Assembly (NCBI RefSeq): GCF_004340665.1
Contig: NZ_SLWO01000002.1
Span: 119,587-183,586 of the forward strand
DNA: 64,000 nt
Reading direction: 5' to 3'
From: Pedobacter psychrotolerans
Lineage (GTDB): Bacteria; Bacteroidota; Bacteroidia; Sphingobacteriales; Sphingobacteriaceae
Position 1 is the stretch's first letter. Every line of letters starts with the position of its first letter. Both the position numbers and the translations under genes were made by a program. Below are positions 56,432-64,000 of this stretch, in pieces. The notes beneath the pieces are model-generated. The model had not been told where the DNA came from. It was given only the letters and a program-made list of their open reading frames with translations, and made no database searches.

Positions 56432-57456
56432 TATTTATAGATGCTCACTTCAATTTTACCATCAACAGTAATGGCACCTCTGTACATTCCTTCTGTATTA
56501 AAAGGCATGGCGATATTCCCTTTTCTATCTAAGGCAATCAAACCACCATCACCTCCCATTTTACCCACTTTATCTAAAGCAATTTTTGATGCTTCAACAA
56601 CTGATAAACTTTTATACTCCATTAAATCAGAAATGGTTTTCGCGACAACATTACGGATGTAAAACTCGCCCCAGCCTGTACAAGAAATACCTGCCGTTTC
56701 ATTATTGCAATAGGTACCTGCGCCAATAATGGGCGCATCGCCCACGCGACCATATTTCTTATTCGTCATCCCTCCCGTTGAAGTTCCGGCAGCCAGATTA
56801 CCGGCCTGATCCAATGCGACACAACCTACGGTACCGAATTTATAATCGTGGTTTTTAATTCCCAGAAGATCAGACTTCTTACTACCATGATCCAACACAG
56901 CTTTGGTCGAATCTTCTTTAATGGCTTGCTGCAAGCCATCCCAACGTTCTTGTGTCCAGAAATATTTTGGATCTACAATTTCCAGACCTGCTTCTTTCGC
57001 AAACTGATCTGCACCAGCACCAACCATCATCACATGCTCCGATTTTTCCATCACTGCTCTTGCTGCTGAGATGGGATTTTTGATTGTAGTTACACCTGCA
57101 ACAGCACCTGCCATTAAGGTTTTTCCATCCATAATGGCAGCATCCATTTCATTTTTACCCTCATGTGTAAAAACAGCACCTTTACCGGCATTAAAATGTG
57201 GATCATCTTCCAGCACATGAATAGTTGCTTCTACAGCGTCAAGGCTTGTTTTTCCTTTTTTTATTTGCGCATAACCAGCCTGCAAAGCTTTAGTTAAAAC
57301 GGCAATATATGCAGCCTCCTTTTCAGGCGTCATGTTTTTTTTAAGAATGGTTCCGGCGCCACCGTGAATAACCATTACATATTTTTTCTGCTGTGCGGCA
57401 ACATTTAAAGTAAATAATGAGATCAGGATAATGGCAAATAGTTTAGATATTTTCAT
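56431..57456 (-). CDS. iaaA: exported isoaspartyl peptidase/L-asparaginase (Ntn hydrolase)
   Basis: 341 residues, signal peptide (1-20, VAA-Q). Ntn-hydrolase asparaginase-2 family: HGGAGTI (31-37), HFNAGKGAVF and the autocleavage site with nucleophile T209 in FGTVGCVALD, followed by AGTSTGGMTNKKYGRVGD. It cleaves isoaspartyl dipeptides such as beta-Asp-Arg and asparagine. First gene of the pair; the downstream cyanophycinase would supply its dipeptides. Both exported, so cyanophycin processing outside the cytoplasm is plausible. Confidence 0.9.
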   Translation of the reverse strand: MKISKLFAIILISLFTLNVAAQQKKYVMVIHGGAGTILKKNMTPEKEAAYIAVLTKALQAGYAQIKKGKTSLDAVEATIHVLEDDPHFNAGKGAVFTHEGKNEMDAAIMDGKTLMAGAVAGVTTIKNPISAARAVMEKSEHVMMVGAGADQFAKEAGLEIVDPKYFWTQERWDGLQQAIKEDSTKAVLDHGSKKSDLLGIKNHDYKFGTVGCVALDQAGNLAAGTSTGGMTNKKYGRVGDAPIIGAGTYCNNETAGISCTGWGEFYIRNVVAKTISDLMEYKSLSVVEASKIALDKVGKMGGDGGLIALDRKGNIAMPFNTEGMYRGAITVDGKIEVSIYK

Positions 57457-57509
57457 TTTTCGGATTTTAAAGAGGTTAAATTAAGAAATTCTATCCAAAA
57501 AAGGCCAGA

Positions 57510-59279
57510 TTAAACCTTCGCAATCCCTTTTGAAGAAAACTGCAGATCATAAAGTTTTTTATAGTAACCATCTAGTTTCAATAGTTCCTGATGAGTACCT
57601 TTTTCTTTAATTTCACCTTTGTCCAATACAATAATCTGGTTGGCTTTTTGGATAGTAGATAAACGGTGGGCAATCACAATTGAAGTTCTGCCTTCCATTA
57701 AATTATCAATGGCTTTTTGAATCAACAATTCTGTTTCAGTATCAACCGATGAAGTAGCCTCATCTAAGACCAGGATAGCCGGATTGTGTACTAAAGCACG
57801 AATAAAGGAAATTAACTGCGCTTGTCCGGCTGAAAGCGTTGCACCCCTTTCCATCACATTATATTGATAGCCGCCAGGTAACCGTTCAATAAATTCATGC
57901 GCACCAACCTTTTTAGCGGCATTAATGACTTCCTCAATGGTTATTTCTGAATTGTTGAGTGTGATGTTATTTAAAATTGTATCGGAAAACAAGAAAACAT
58001 CTTGCAGCACTGTAGCAATGTGACTTCGAAGGTAATCAATATCAAAATCATCAATTTCTATCCCATCTACCGTAATTTTCCCTTTTCCTATTTCATAAAA
58101 GCGGTTTAGAATATTAATGGTTGATGATTTTCCAGCTCCTGTTGCTCCAACAAGGGCCACTGTTTCGCCAGCTTTAACCTCAAAAGTTAAATCTTTCAAA
58201 ACATAATGATCTTCGTTATAAGCGAACCAAACGTTTTTGAACTCGATATTACCAGCTAATTTTTCAGGTTTCTGATGTCCTTCATTTGGCGTAGTATCTT
58301 TGGTATCCAATACCTTAAATACACGTTCTGCACCAACCATGCCCATTTGCAGGGTATTAAATTTATCTGCCAGTTGACGAATTGGCGTAAAAACCATTCC
58401 AAGGTACATGATAAATTGGGTAATTGTTCCTGGTGTGACATCCAGCGGCTTGGCTAAAATACTCTTTGCACCGTACCAAATCAATAAACCTAAAGACATG
58501 GCAGAAATCAATTCCACCACTGGAAAAAAAATAGAGTAATACCAGTTGGAACGGATATTCGCATCGCGATAGCGCTTATTAATGGCATAAAACTTTTTAT
58601 ACTCCTGCCTCTCTCTGGCAAAATACTGTACAATGGAAACACCGGTAATATGTTCCTGTAAAAAAGTATTTAGGTTGGAGACTTCATTTCTAATTTCCTG
58701 AAAAGAAATCTTAATGGCTTTCTGAAATTTCCTGGTAGCCATAATTAGAAGTGGTATAGGAAGCAGTACCACTACGCTTAGCTCCCAATCGGTATAAAGC
58801 ATAACACCAACAATTACCACTACTTGCAAGGAATCGCCAATCATGGAAATTAATCCTTCAGAGAATATATCTGCAATAGTTTCTAAATCGGATACGGTTC
58901 GGGTAATTAATTGTCCAATAGGCGTTTGATCGAAAAATTTAAGTCGAAGTTTGGTAATGTGATTAAAAACGTTAATTCTTAAATCGCGGATGACAGATTG
59001 ACCCAGGGTATTCGTCAAAAGGGTATGATTGTACTGAATCAGTGTTTGCAGAATCAGCATAAAAACCATCAACATGGTCATGTTTACCAAGCCAGCGTAT
59101 TTGCCCGCTAAAATGTAATGATCAAGCGTATATTTAATTAAAAAAGGCCGGACTGGTGAAATTACAGCGAGTAAAATAGTTAAAATTACAGACCAAATAA
59201 AAACAGCACGATAAGGCTTTACATATTGAAAAATACGTTTCAGCAATCCTGTGTTATATACTTCGCCTGTTACTGCCAT
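57510..59279 (-). CDS. ABC exporter (ATP-binding/permease, MsbA-like)
   Basis: 589 residues: six-helix ABC-transmembrane domain (about 20-310) followed by a nucleotide-binding domain (about 345-580) with Walker A GATGAGKSST, Q-loop VLQDVFLFS, signature LSAGQ (usual LSGGQ) and Walker B ILVLDEATSSVD. Half-transporter that acts as a dimer; relatives export lipids, drugs or peptides. The substrate is unknown. It lies between iaaA and truA on the same strand. Confidence 0.93.
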   Translation of the reverse strand: MAVTGEVYNTGLLKRIFQYVKPYRAVFIWSVILTILLAVISPVRPFLIKYTLDHYILAGKYAGLVNMTMLMVFMLILQTLIQYNHTLLTNTLGQSVIRDLRINVFNHITKLRLKFFDQTPIGQLITRTVSDLETIADIFSEGLISMIGDSLQVVVIVGVMLYTDWELSVVVLLPIPLLIMATRKFQKAIKISFQEIRNEVSNLNTFLQEHITGVSIVQYFARERQEYKKFYAINKRYRDANIRSNWYYSIFFPVVELISAMSLGLLIWYGAKSILAKPLDVTPGTITQFIMYLGMVFTPIRQLADKFNTLQMGMVGAERVFKVLDTKDTTPNEGHQKPEKLAGNIEFKNVWFAYNEDHYVLKDLTFEVKAGETVALVGATGAGKSSTINILNRFYEIGKGKITVDGIEIDDFDIDYLRSHIATVLQDVFLFSDTILNNITLNNSEITIEEVINAAKKVGAHEFIERLPGGYQYNVMERGATLSAGQAQLISFIRALVHNPAILVLDEATSSVDTETELLIQKAIDNLMEGRTSIVIAHRLSTIQKANQIIVLDKGEIKEKGTHQELLKLDGYYKKLYDLQFSSKGIAKV

Positions 59280-59283
59280 CTTT

Positions 59284-59428
59284 TTAAATTTTGAATGAAT
59301 GAGTGTTGAATGAATAAGTGACCATTCGATAATTCAATCATTCTATACTTAAATAATTTTGAATGAGTGAGTTTTGCCATTCTATAATTCAATCACTCTA
59401 TAATTCTTTAATTCAACCATTCTATACT
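59284..59428. repeat. ATTCA-rich repeat between truA and the ABC exporter gene
   Basis: Many imperfect units such as TTGAATGAATGAGTGTTGAA, ATTCAATCATTCTATAC, ATAATTCAATCACTCTATAA. It fills nearly the whole gap of 149 bp. Confidence 0.65.
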
Positions 59429-60187
59429 TCAAACATTTTTTATATACGGATATTCTATTTTCACTAAATACAAACCACAAGCGGGTACGGATTGCCCGGC
59501 GTTGCTACGGTTTTTACTTTCAATAATTGCTTTAAAATCGGTTAAGTTAATCTCATTTTTCCCAATTCTTACCAGTGTACCCATAATTGCCCTTACCATG
59601 TTCCGCAAAAAGCGATCAGCTTGAATGGTAAATACCAAACTTCCATCTATCTCAGCAAAAAACGCCTGAACAATTTTACAATTATTGGTGAACGTTTGGG
59701 TATTAGATTTACTAAAGCAAGAGAAATCGATATAATCAAACAGTAACCCTGCAGCCTGGTTCATTGCCGATAAATCCAATTGATCCTTAATTAACCACGA
59801 CCTGTTTAGTTTAAATGGATCTTTTTCAAAATGAATAAAATATTGATAAGCACGGGATGTGGCATCAAAACGGGCATGTGCATCATGATGAACGGGAATA
59901 ATCCGTTTAGCCGCAATTTGATATGGCAAGAGTGCATTGATACTTGAGATTGAGTTTAAAACTTTACTTTCTTCCAGATTTTCAAGATCAAAATGAGCAT
60001 AAAAATCTTTGGCATGAACACCAGTGTCAGTTCTTCCGCAACCTAATGTTTCAACAGCTTGTCTAAAAACAGTTGATAGCGCCTTATCCAATAGCTCCTG
60101 AACGGTTATTGCATTGGGTTGAATTTGCCAGCCATGGTACAAGCTGCCATCATATGCGATTTGTATGAAATACCTTATCTTATTCAA
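59429..60187 (-). CDS. truA: tRNA pseudouridine(38-40) synthase
   Basis: 252 residues if the TTG at 60187 is the start. ATGs at 60205 and 60217 are in frame but lie on or before the promoter -7 box, so an mRNA from that promoter would not include them. TruA fold with the family start RYFIQIAYDGSLYHGWQIQP, catalytic aspartate in CGRTDTGVHA and FLRNMVRAIMGTL. Modifies U38-U40 in tRNA anticodon arms. Cytoplasmic. Confidence 0.93.
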   Translation of the reverse strand: MNKIRYFIQIAYDGSLYHGWQIQPNAITVQELLDKALSTVFRQAVETLGCGRTDTGVHAKDFYAHFDLENLEESKVLNSISSINALLPYQIAAKRIIPVHHDAHARFDATSRAYQYFIHFEKDPFKLNRSWLIKDQLDLSAMNQAAGLLFDYIDFSCFSKSNTQTFTNNCKIVQAFFAEIDGSLVFTIQADRFLRNMVRAIMGTLVRIGKNEINLTDFKAIIESKNRSNAGQSVPACGLYLVKIEYPYIKNV

Positions 60188-60194
60188 AGTGCTG

Positions 60195-60225
60195 CAAAAA
60201 TACATTTTAGGTAGCAAAGGGCAAA
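60195..60225 (-). promoter_or_regulatory. promoter of truA
   Basis: On the - strand: TTTG (60225-60222), 19-bp spacer, TATTTTTG (60202-60195). Full match to the Bacteroidota sigma consensus. The expected transcription start is about 60188-60191, giving a leaderless or nearly leaderless mRNA. Confidence 0.75.
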
Positions 60226-60245
60226 GGGATTAGTAAAGAGCATAG

Positions 60246-60330
60246 GGTGGTTAGGTGGTTAGGTGGTTAGGTGGTTAGGTGGTTAGGTGGTTAGGTGGTT
60301 AGGTGGTTAGGTGGTTAGGTGGTTAGGTGA
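60246..60330. repeat. octamer tandem repeat (GGTGGTTA) x10
   Basis: Ten perfect copies in 60246-60325 plus a partial GGTGA. Located between the divergent truA and DUF4293 genes. The G-rich + strand resembles two-tetrad G-quadruplex and telomere-like repeats. Confidence 0.95.
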
Positions 60331-60386
60331 AACCATAAACGCATGCCTTATGTTTGACATCTCTTTTATCCTACCAATAAAAAAGT

Positions 60387-60394
60387 TATTTTTG
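60387..60394 (+). promoter_or_regulatory. -7 element of the DUF4293 gene
   Basis: TATTTTTG, 21 bp before the ATG at 60415; the nearest TTTG lies 30 bp upstream, too far for a standard promoter. Confidence 0.4.
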
Positions 60395-60414
60395 CCCAAA
60401 TAGTTTAAATTAAC

Positions 60415-60870
60415 ATGATACAAAGAATACAATCAATCTGGCTGTTTTTAGCAGCATTGGCTCTCATATTAATGCTTATCTTACCTTTTGCAACCACAAA
60501 ATTAGGGAATACAGGTTTAGAACAATCAATTTACACCTTCGGTACCAAAGTGACTGCATTTGGCAAAACTAACATGAACTTACCCCTGTTGATAGCGAAC
60601 ATCGCGTTAGCCATTATCTGCTTTATCAACATCTTTAATTTCAGAAAACGTAGTTTTCAAAAACGTTTTGCCATTGTTTCGATCTTATTAATTATTGGCT
60701 TTGCCTTTTGGTGCAGCGTTTATGCAAAGGAATTACCTGGCGGCATTGAAGGTGCACATTTTGGAGCTGGTGCTTATCTGCCTGCTATCGCCATTTTATT
60801 TCTTGTTTTGGCCATTTTTGGCATTAATAAGGATGAACGTTTGATTCGATCAGCTGAAAGGTTGCGCTAG
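60415..60870 (+). CDS. DUF4293 family membrane protein
   Basis: 151 residues with four predicted transmembrane helices (about 7-27, 55-72, 84-102, 122-139). The start MIQRIQSIWLFLAALALI is typical of DUF4293, a Bacteroidota-specific family of unknown function. Short polar termini. The octamer repeat lies upstream, between it and truA. Confidence 0.9.
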   Translation: MIQRIQSIWLFLAALALILMLILPFATTKLGNTGLEQSIYTFGTKVTAFGKTNMNLPLLIANIALAIICFINIFNFRKRSFQKRFAIVSILLIIGFAFWCSVYAKELPGGIEGAHFGAGAYLPAIAILFLVLAIFGINKDERLIRSAERLR

Positions 60871-60930
60871 TTTTTAGCACTTATCGTCACTTCCTGAATT
60901 TTGCTCCTAACCGCTAAATTATGTTCCTGC

Positions 60931-61800
60931 ATGCTGACTAAAACAAGACCTGTAATTTATATCCTATCATTGGTGTTGTGTTGTGGAATATTATCATGTA
61001 GCCAACGTGTTCATACTTTCGGGAAAACCAATATCCCAAAAAGCACTGATTCTTTTTATCTTAAAAAAAGAATAGCTCAAATAAAGCATTTTGATGCCAA
61101 TGCTTTCGCTAAAGGCACTTTTAAGGGCAATGCTGATACACCAATTGCCTATCGATTTTTCAAATCTGAAGGCTCCAATAGCAAAAAGAAACTTCCGATG
61201 GTGATTCTGTTTCATGGATCAAACGCAGTTGGAACTGACAATAACAGCCAGTTGGGAATTTTGGCCAAGTTGTTTGCGATGAATGAAATACAGGCTAAAT
61301 ACCCTGCGTTTATTTTGGCACCGCAATTCCCAGCCAGATCATCAAATTATACGCTTGATAAAAATAGAAATGTTTTAACTTCGGTTCCACAACCCTGCCT
61401 GCAAACGGCATTGCAACTAATCGATAGTTTAAAAAACACCTTAAATGTTGATCAGAAAAGAATCTACCTCATCGGGTTTTCCATGGGTGCTTCTTCGGTG
61501 ATCAATGCTTTATCTTTACAGCCTGATTTATTTGCTGCCGGCATCAGCATTTCTGGCATACCACAATTCGATCATATTAAAGAACTGCCAAACACTCCTA
61601 TTTGGCTGATTCATGGAAACATGGATACCGAAAACCCTTTTAACAGCGATGCACAATTTTTTAAGGAATTAGATTCCAGCAACAAAATCCGATTTTGGGA
61701 ATTCGATAAACTCTCGCACAATGACATATTTGCTCCAGCTATTTTAAATACAGAACTCCCAAGCTGGCTATTCAAACATCGACGCAAATCGCTAGAATAA
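60931..61800 (+). CDS. alpha/beta-hydrolase lipoprotein (PHB-depolymerase/esterase-like)
   Basis: 289 residues from ATG 60931 with a lipoprotein signal (lipobox ILSC, C23); a TTG ten codons upstream is rejected. Alpha/beta-hydrolase with VILFHGSNAVGTD (oxyanion side), nucleophile elbow G-F-S184-M-G, acid D in IHGNMDTENP and histidine in LSHNDIF. Related to the esterase at 15910-16689. Membrane-anchored, facing the periplasm or surface; substrate unknown. Confidence 0.85.
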   Translation: MLTKTRPVIYILSLVLCCGILSCSQRVHTFGKTNIPKSTDSFYLKKRIAQIKHFDANAFAKGTFKGNADTPIAYRFFKSEGSNSKKKLPMVILFHGSNAVGTDNNSQLGILAKLFAMNEIQAKYPAFILAPQFPARSSNYTLDKNRNVLTSVPQPCLQTALQLIDSLKNTLNVDQKRIYLIGFSMGASSVINALSLQPDLFAAGISISGIPQFDHIKELPNTPIWLIHGNMDTENPFNSDAQFFKELDSSNKIRFWEFDKLSHNDIFAPAILNTELPSWLFKHRRKSLE

Positions 61801-61960
61801 AAAATCAATCAATAAAATTAAAATTTTGTGCTTTAATTAAATATGATTAATTATTCTTTTGCCTTTTGATCTTTTACATCTTTCGTTTCTTCCTAATTTT
61901 CAAATATTTAGCATAAAAAACTATTTACTTGATTATCTGTAAAATACGAAATATTAAGCT

Positions 61961-61968
61961 TACCTTTG
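61961..61968 (+). promoter_or_regulatory. -7 element of the DEAD-box helicase gene
   Basis: TACCTTTG, full match to TAnnTTTG, 26 bp before the ATG; no ideal -33 box. Confidence 0.5.
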
Positions 61969-61993
61969 CGGCTCAATTAAAAATAAAAGACGA

Positions 61994-63919
61994 ATGACAA
62001 ACCCATTTCAATTATTGGGGATAAGTGATGACGTCGTTAATGCCGTAAAGGACCTTGGATTTGAAACTCCAACGCCTATTCAGGAGCAAAGTATTCCTGT
62101 ACTGTTAGAAGGCACTAATGATTTTGTTGGTTTGGCCCAAACAGGAACAGGAAAAACAGCCGCATTTGGTTTGCCGCTGTTAGAACTAATCGATTTTAAA
62201 GTTAATAAACCACAGGCATTAATTTTATGCCCTACCCGTGAGTTATGCTTGCAGATCGCTAACGACCTTAAAAACTTTTCTAAAAACGTTGCTAATGCCC
62301 ACGTTGTTGCCGTTTACGGTGGCGCGAACATTATGCAACAACTACGCGAAATACGCCAAGGCGTACAAATTGTAGTGGCCACGCCTGGCCGTATGTTGGA
62401 TATCATTGGCCGTAAAGCCATTGATTTTTCTTCAGTTAAATATGTTGTGCTTGATGAAGCTGACGAGATGTTAAACATGGGTTTCCAGGATGACATCAAC
62501 GACATTTTATCAACTACACCTGATGACAAAAAAACCTGGTTATTCTCGGCTACCATGCCAGCAGAAGTTCGCCGTATTGCTAAAAAATACATGAACGAGC
62601 CTGTTGAATTAACCATGGGCACCAAAAACACAGGTAACGTAAACATTGAACACGAATATTATATCGTTCGTGCACGTGATAAATACGCAGCCTTAAAACG
62701 TATTGTAGATTTCAACCCTGAAATTTTTGCGGTAGTATTTTGTAAAACCAAATTGGATACACAAGATGTTGCTGAGCATTTAATTAAAGATGGCTACAAT
62801 GCTGATGCTTTACACGGCGATTTATCGCAACAACAACGTGATAAAGTAATGCAACGTTTCCGTGAGCGTAACATGCAATTATTAATTGCTACTGATGTTG
62901 CTGCACGTGGTATCGATGTAAGCGGCGTTACTCACGTAATTAACTATTCTTTACCTGATGAAATTGAAAGTTATACCCACCGTTCTGGCCGTACTGGTCG
63001 TGCTGGTAAAACTGGTATTTCAATTTGTATCATCAATTCTAAAGAAGTCGGAAAAATCCGTCAACTGGAACGTATTATTGGTAAACAATTTACTAAAGCT
63101 GAGCTTCCTACAGGATTTGATGTTTGTGAAAAACAATTATTCTCTTTAGTGCATAAAGTTCATAACGTAGAAGTAAATATCGAACAAATCGATCAGTACA
63201 TTCCACGTATTATGGATGAGTTTAAGGAACTTTCTAAGGAAGATGTAATTAAACGTTTCGCTTCATTAGAGTTTAACCGTTTCTTGGATTACTATTCTAA
63301 AGCACCTGATTTAAATGCAGCAGCTGGTGATGATCGTGGAGAAAGAGGTGAACGTGCCGGACGTGGACGTGGTAGCGAAGGTTACACTCGTTTATTCATT
63401 AATTTAGGTTCTGTAGATGAATTTACACGTGGCGACATGTTATCATTTATCTGTAACAACGGAAAAATTGGTGGCAAAAGCGTTGGTAAAATCGATTTAA
63501 AAGGTGTTTTCTCTTTCTTTGAAGTAGAAGATGCTGTAGCTGATACTGTTTTTGAAGGCTTTAAATCTGTTGAATTCAATGGTCGTCAGGTTCGCATTGA
63601 AAAAAGCGGAGATGGTGGTCGTGAAGGTGGTGGCGAAAGACGTGGTGGCGGTGAAAGACGTAGCGGTGGTTTCGGTGGCGAACGCAAAAGCGGCGGTGGC
63701 GGTGGTTACCGTGGCGGTAGCGGCGGCGGTGAGCGCAGAAGTTCTGGCGGTAGCGGAAGACGCGAAGGCGGAAGTCGTGAAGGTGGAACAAGCGGTGGCG
63801 GTTTCAGAGATTTCTCTGGTCGTAGCCGTGATGAAAAAGGTGGAAACACTGGTGGTAGCGGACGCAGAGAAGGTGGAAGTCGTGAAGGTGGAAGTGGCGA
63901 ACGCAGAAAAAAATGGTAA
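61994..63919 (+). CDS. DEAD-box RNA helicase with DbpA-type RNA-binding domain and Gly/Arg-rich tail
   Basis: 641 residues. Helicase core with the Q motif (FETPTPIQEQSIP), Walker A AQTGTGKTAA (about 48-57), DEAD box in VLDEADEML, SAT (FSATMP) and HRSGRTGRAGK. Then a DbpA-like RNA-binding domain (about 465-540, TRLFINLGSVDEFTRGDML) and a tail of about 95 residues made of GGGERR, GGGGYRGGSGGG and GGSREGG units. The DbpA domain in E. coli recognises 23S rRNA helix 92, so a ribosome-assembly or cold-adaptation role is likely. The repetitive tail is a low-complexity region prone to length change. A terminator follows. Confidence 0.93.
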   Translation: MTNPFQLLGISDDVVNAVKDLGFETPTPIQEQSIPVLLEGTNDFVGLAQTGTGKTAAFGLPLLELIDFKVNKPQALILCPTRELCLQIANDLKNFSKNVANAHVVAVYGGANIMQQLREIRQGVQIVVATPGRMLDIIGRKAIDFSSVKYVVLDEADEMLNMGFQDDINDILSTTPDDKKTWLFSATMPAEVRRIAKKYMNEPVELTMGTKNTGNVNIEHEYYIVRARDKYAALKRIVDFNPEIFAVVFCKTKLDTQDVAEHLIKDGYNADALHGDLSQQQRDKVMQRFRERNMQLLIATDVAARGIDVSGVTHVINYSLPDEIESYTHRSGRTGRAGKTGISICIINSKEVGKIRQLERIIGKQFTKAELPTGFDVCEKQLFSLVHKVHNVEVNIEQIDQYIPRIMDEFKELSKEDVIKRFASLEFNRFLDYYSKAPDLNAAAGDDRGERGERAGRGRGSEGYTRLFINLGSVDEFTRGDMLSFICNNGKIGGKSVGKIDLKGVFSFFEVEDAVADTVFEGFKSVEFNGRQVRIEKSGDGGREGGGERRGGGERRSGGFGGERKSGGGGGYRGGSGGGERRSSGGSGRREGGSREGGTSGGGFRDFSGRSRDEKGGNTGGSGRREGGSREGGSGERRKKW

Positions 63920-63941
63920 ATCACTAAACCAAATATTTTAC

Positions 63942-63976
63942 AAGCCGTTCCGATTTAATCGGAACGGCTTTTTTGT
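63942..63976 (+). terminator. terminator of the DEAD-box helicase gene
   Basis: 14-bp perfect stem (63942-63955 with 63957-63970; AAGCCGTTCCGATT arm) and T run. Confidence 0.88.
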
Positions 63977-64000
63977 TTTCCACTCTTTTCACCTGCAGTC

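Noticed and set aside
63576..63924. Two His/Arg- and Pro/Leu-rich reverse-strand ORFs at the end of the window
   Set aside because: They are antisense to the repetitive Gly/Arg tail of the DEAD-box helicase; their composition is the complement of GGTGGC-type codons.

Overview
The window comes from a low-GC member of the Bacteroidota, most likely Sphingobacteriaceae and close to Pedobacter. This rests on a SusC/SusD pair, promoter motifs of the TTG-N19-TAnnTTTG type, absence of Shine-Dalgarno sequences, DUF5686 and DUF4293 proteins, and many dispersed palindromic intergenic repeats typical of that group. No rRNA, tRNA, CRISPR array, prophage or insertion sequence with a transposase was recognised. 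I find 52 protein genes, one of them cut by the left edge.

Layout. 1-1900: end of a DUF5686 protein and trhO (tRNA uridine hydroxylase). 2067-16689: a polysaccharide-utilisation locus on the + strand with a SusR-like membrane regulator, SusC, SusD, a GH144-like (beta-1,2-glucanase type) lipoprotein, a small exported protein of unknown function, a GH43-like/discoidin/FN3 protein, a GH3 beta-glucosidase and an esterase. The enzyme set suggests a beta-1,2-glucan (sophoro-oligosaccharide) target, which is inference. 16741-18560 (- strand): YebC and an SDR-type threonine dehydrogenase. 19060-29554 (+): a ten-gene cluster that reads as an oxidative 3-keto-glycoside pathway: Tat-type small subunit plus GMC dehydrogenase, cytochrome c, two Gfo/Idh/MocA oxidoreductases, a DUF1080 protein, three TIM-barrel isomerase/epimerase proteins and a permease. 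Half of these proteins carry export signals, so chemistry on both sides of the inner membrane is expected.

29664-43951 is mixed housekeeping: a large secreted lamin-tail protein, asd, an AAA/DUF4143 ATPase behind an AT-rich palindrome array (probable recent insertion), PBP4-type dacB, a hypothetical, an esterase, enolase, a DivIC/FtsB protein, a TRIC channel overlapping a VWA-like membrane protein, an exported L,D-transpeptidase and fabG. 44003-50792 (- strand): a GIY-YIG protein bracketed by inverted palindromic repeats, the agmatine-to-putrescine pair aguA/aguB, a cysteine-rich CWC protein and nrdA/nrdB. 51246-60187 (mostly - strand): RlpA, MsrB lipoprotein, sucD, a cupin (+), rlmF, an overlapping exported pair of cyanophycinase-like and isoaspartyl-peptidase genes, an ABC exporter and truA. 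60415-63919 (+): DUF4293 membrane protein, a lipoprotein hydrolase and a DEAD-box RNA helicase with a DbpA-type RNA-binding domain and Gly/Arg-rich tail.

The noncoding sequence is unusually rich. There are at least three families of dispersed palindromes (cores CTTGTCGAAG, TCATTGCGAGG and CTGAACTTGTTTCAG), a MITE-like 100-bp repeat present three times in one intergenic region, ten perfect copies of an octamer GGTGGTTA, purine-rich repeats placed just after three stop codons, and ATTCA-rich repeats between - strand genes. The most promising leads are the 3-keto-glycoside cluster next to a candidate beta-1,2-glucan locus, and the GIY-YIG gene bounded by the palindromic repeats.
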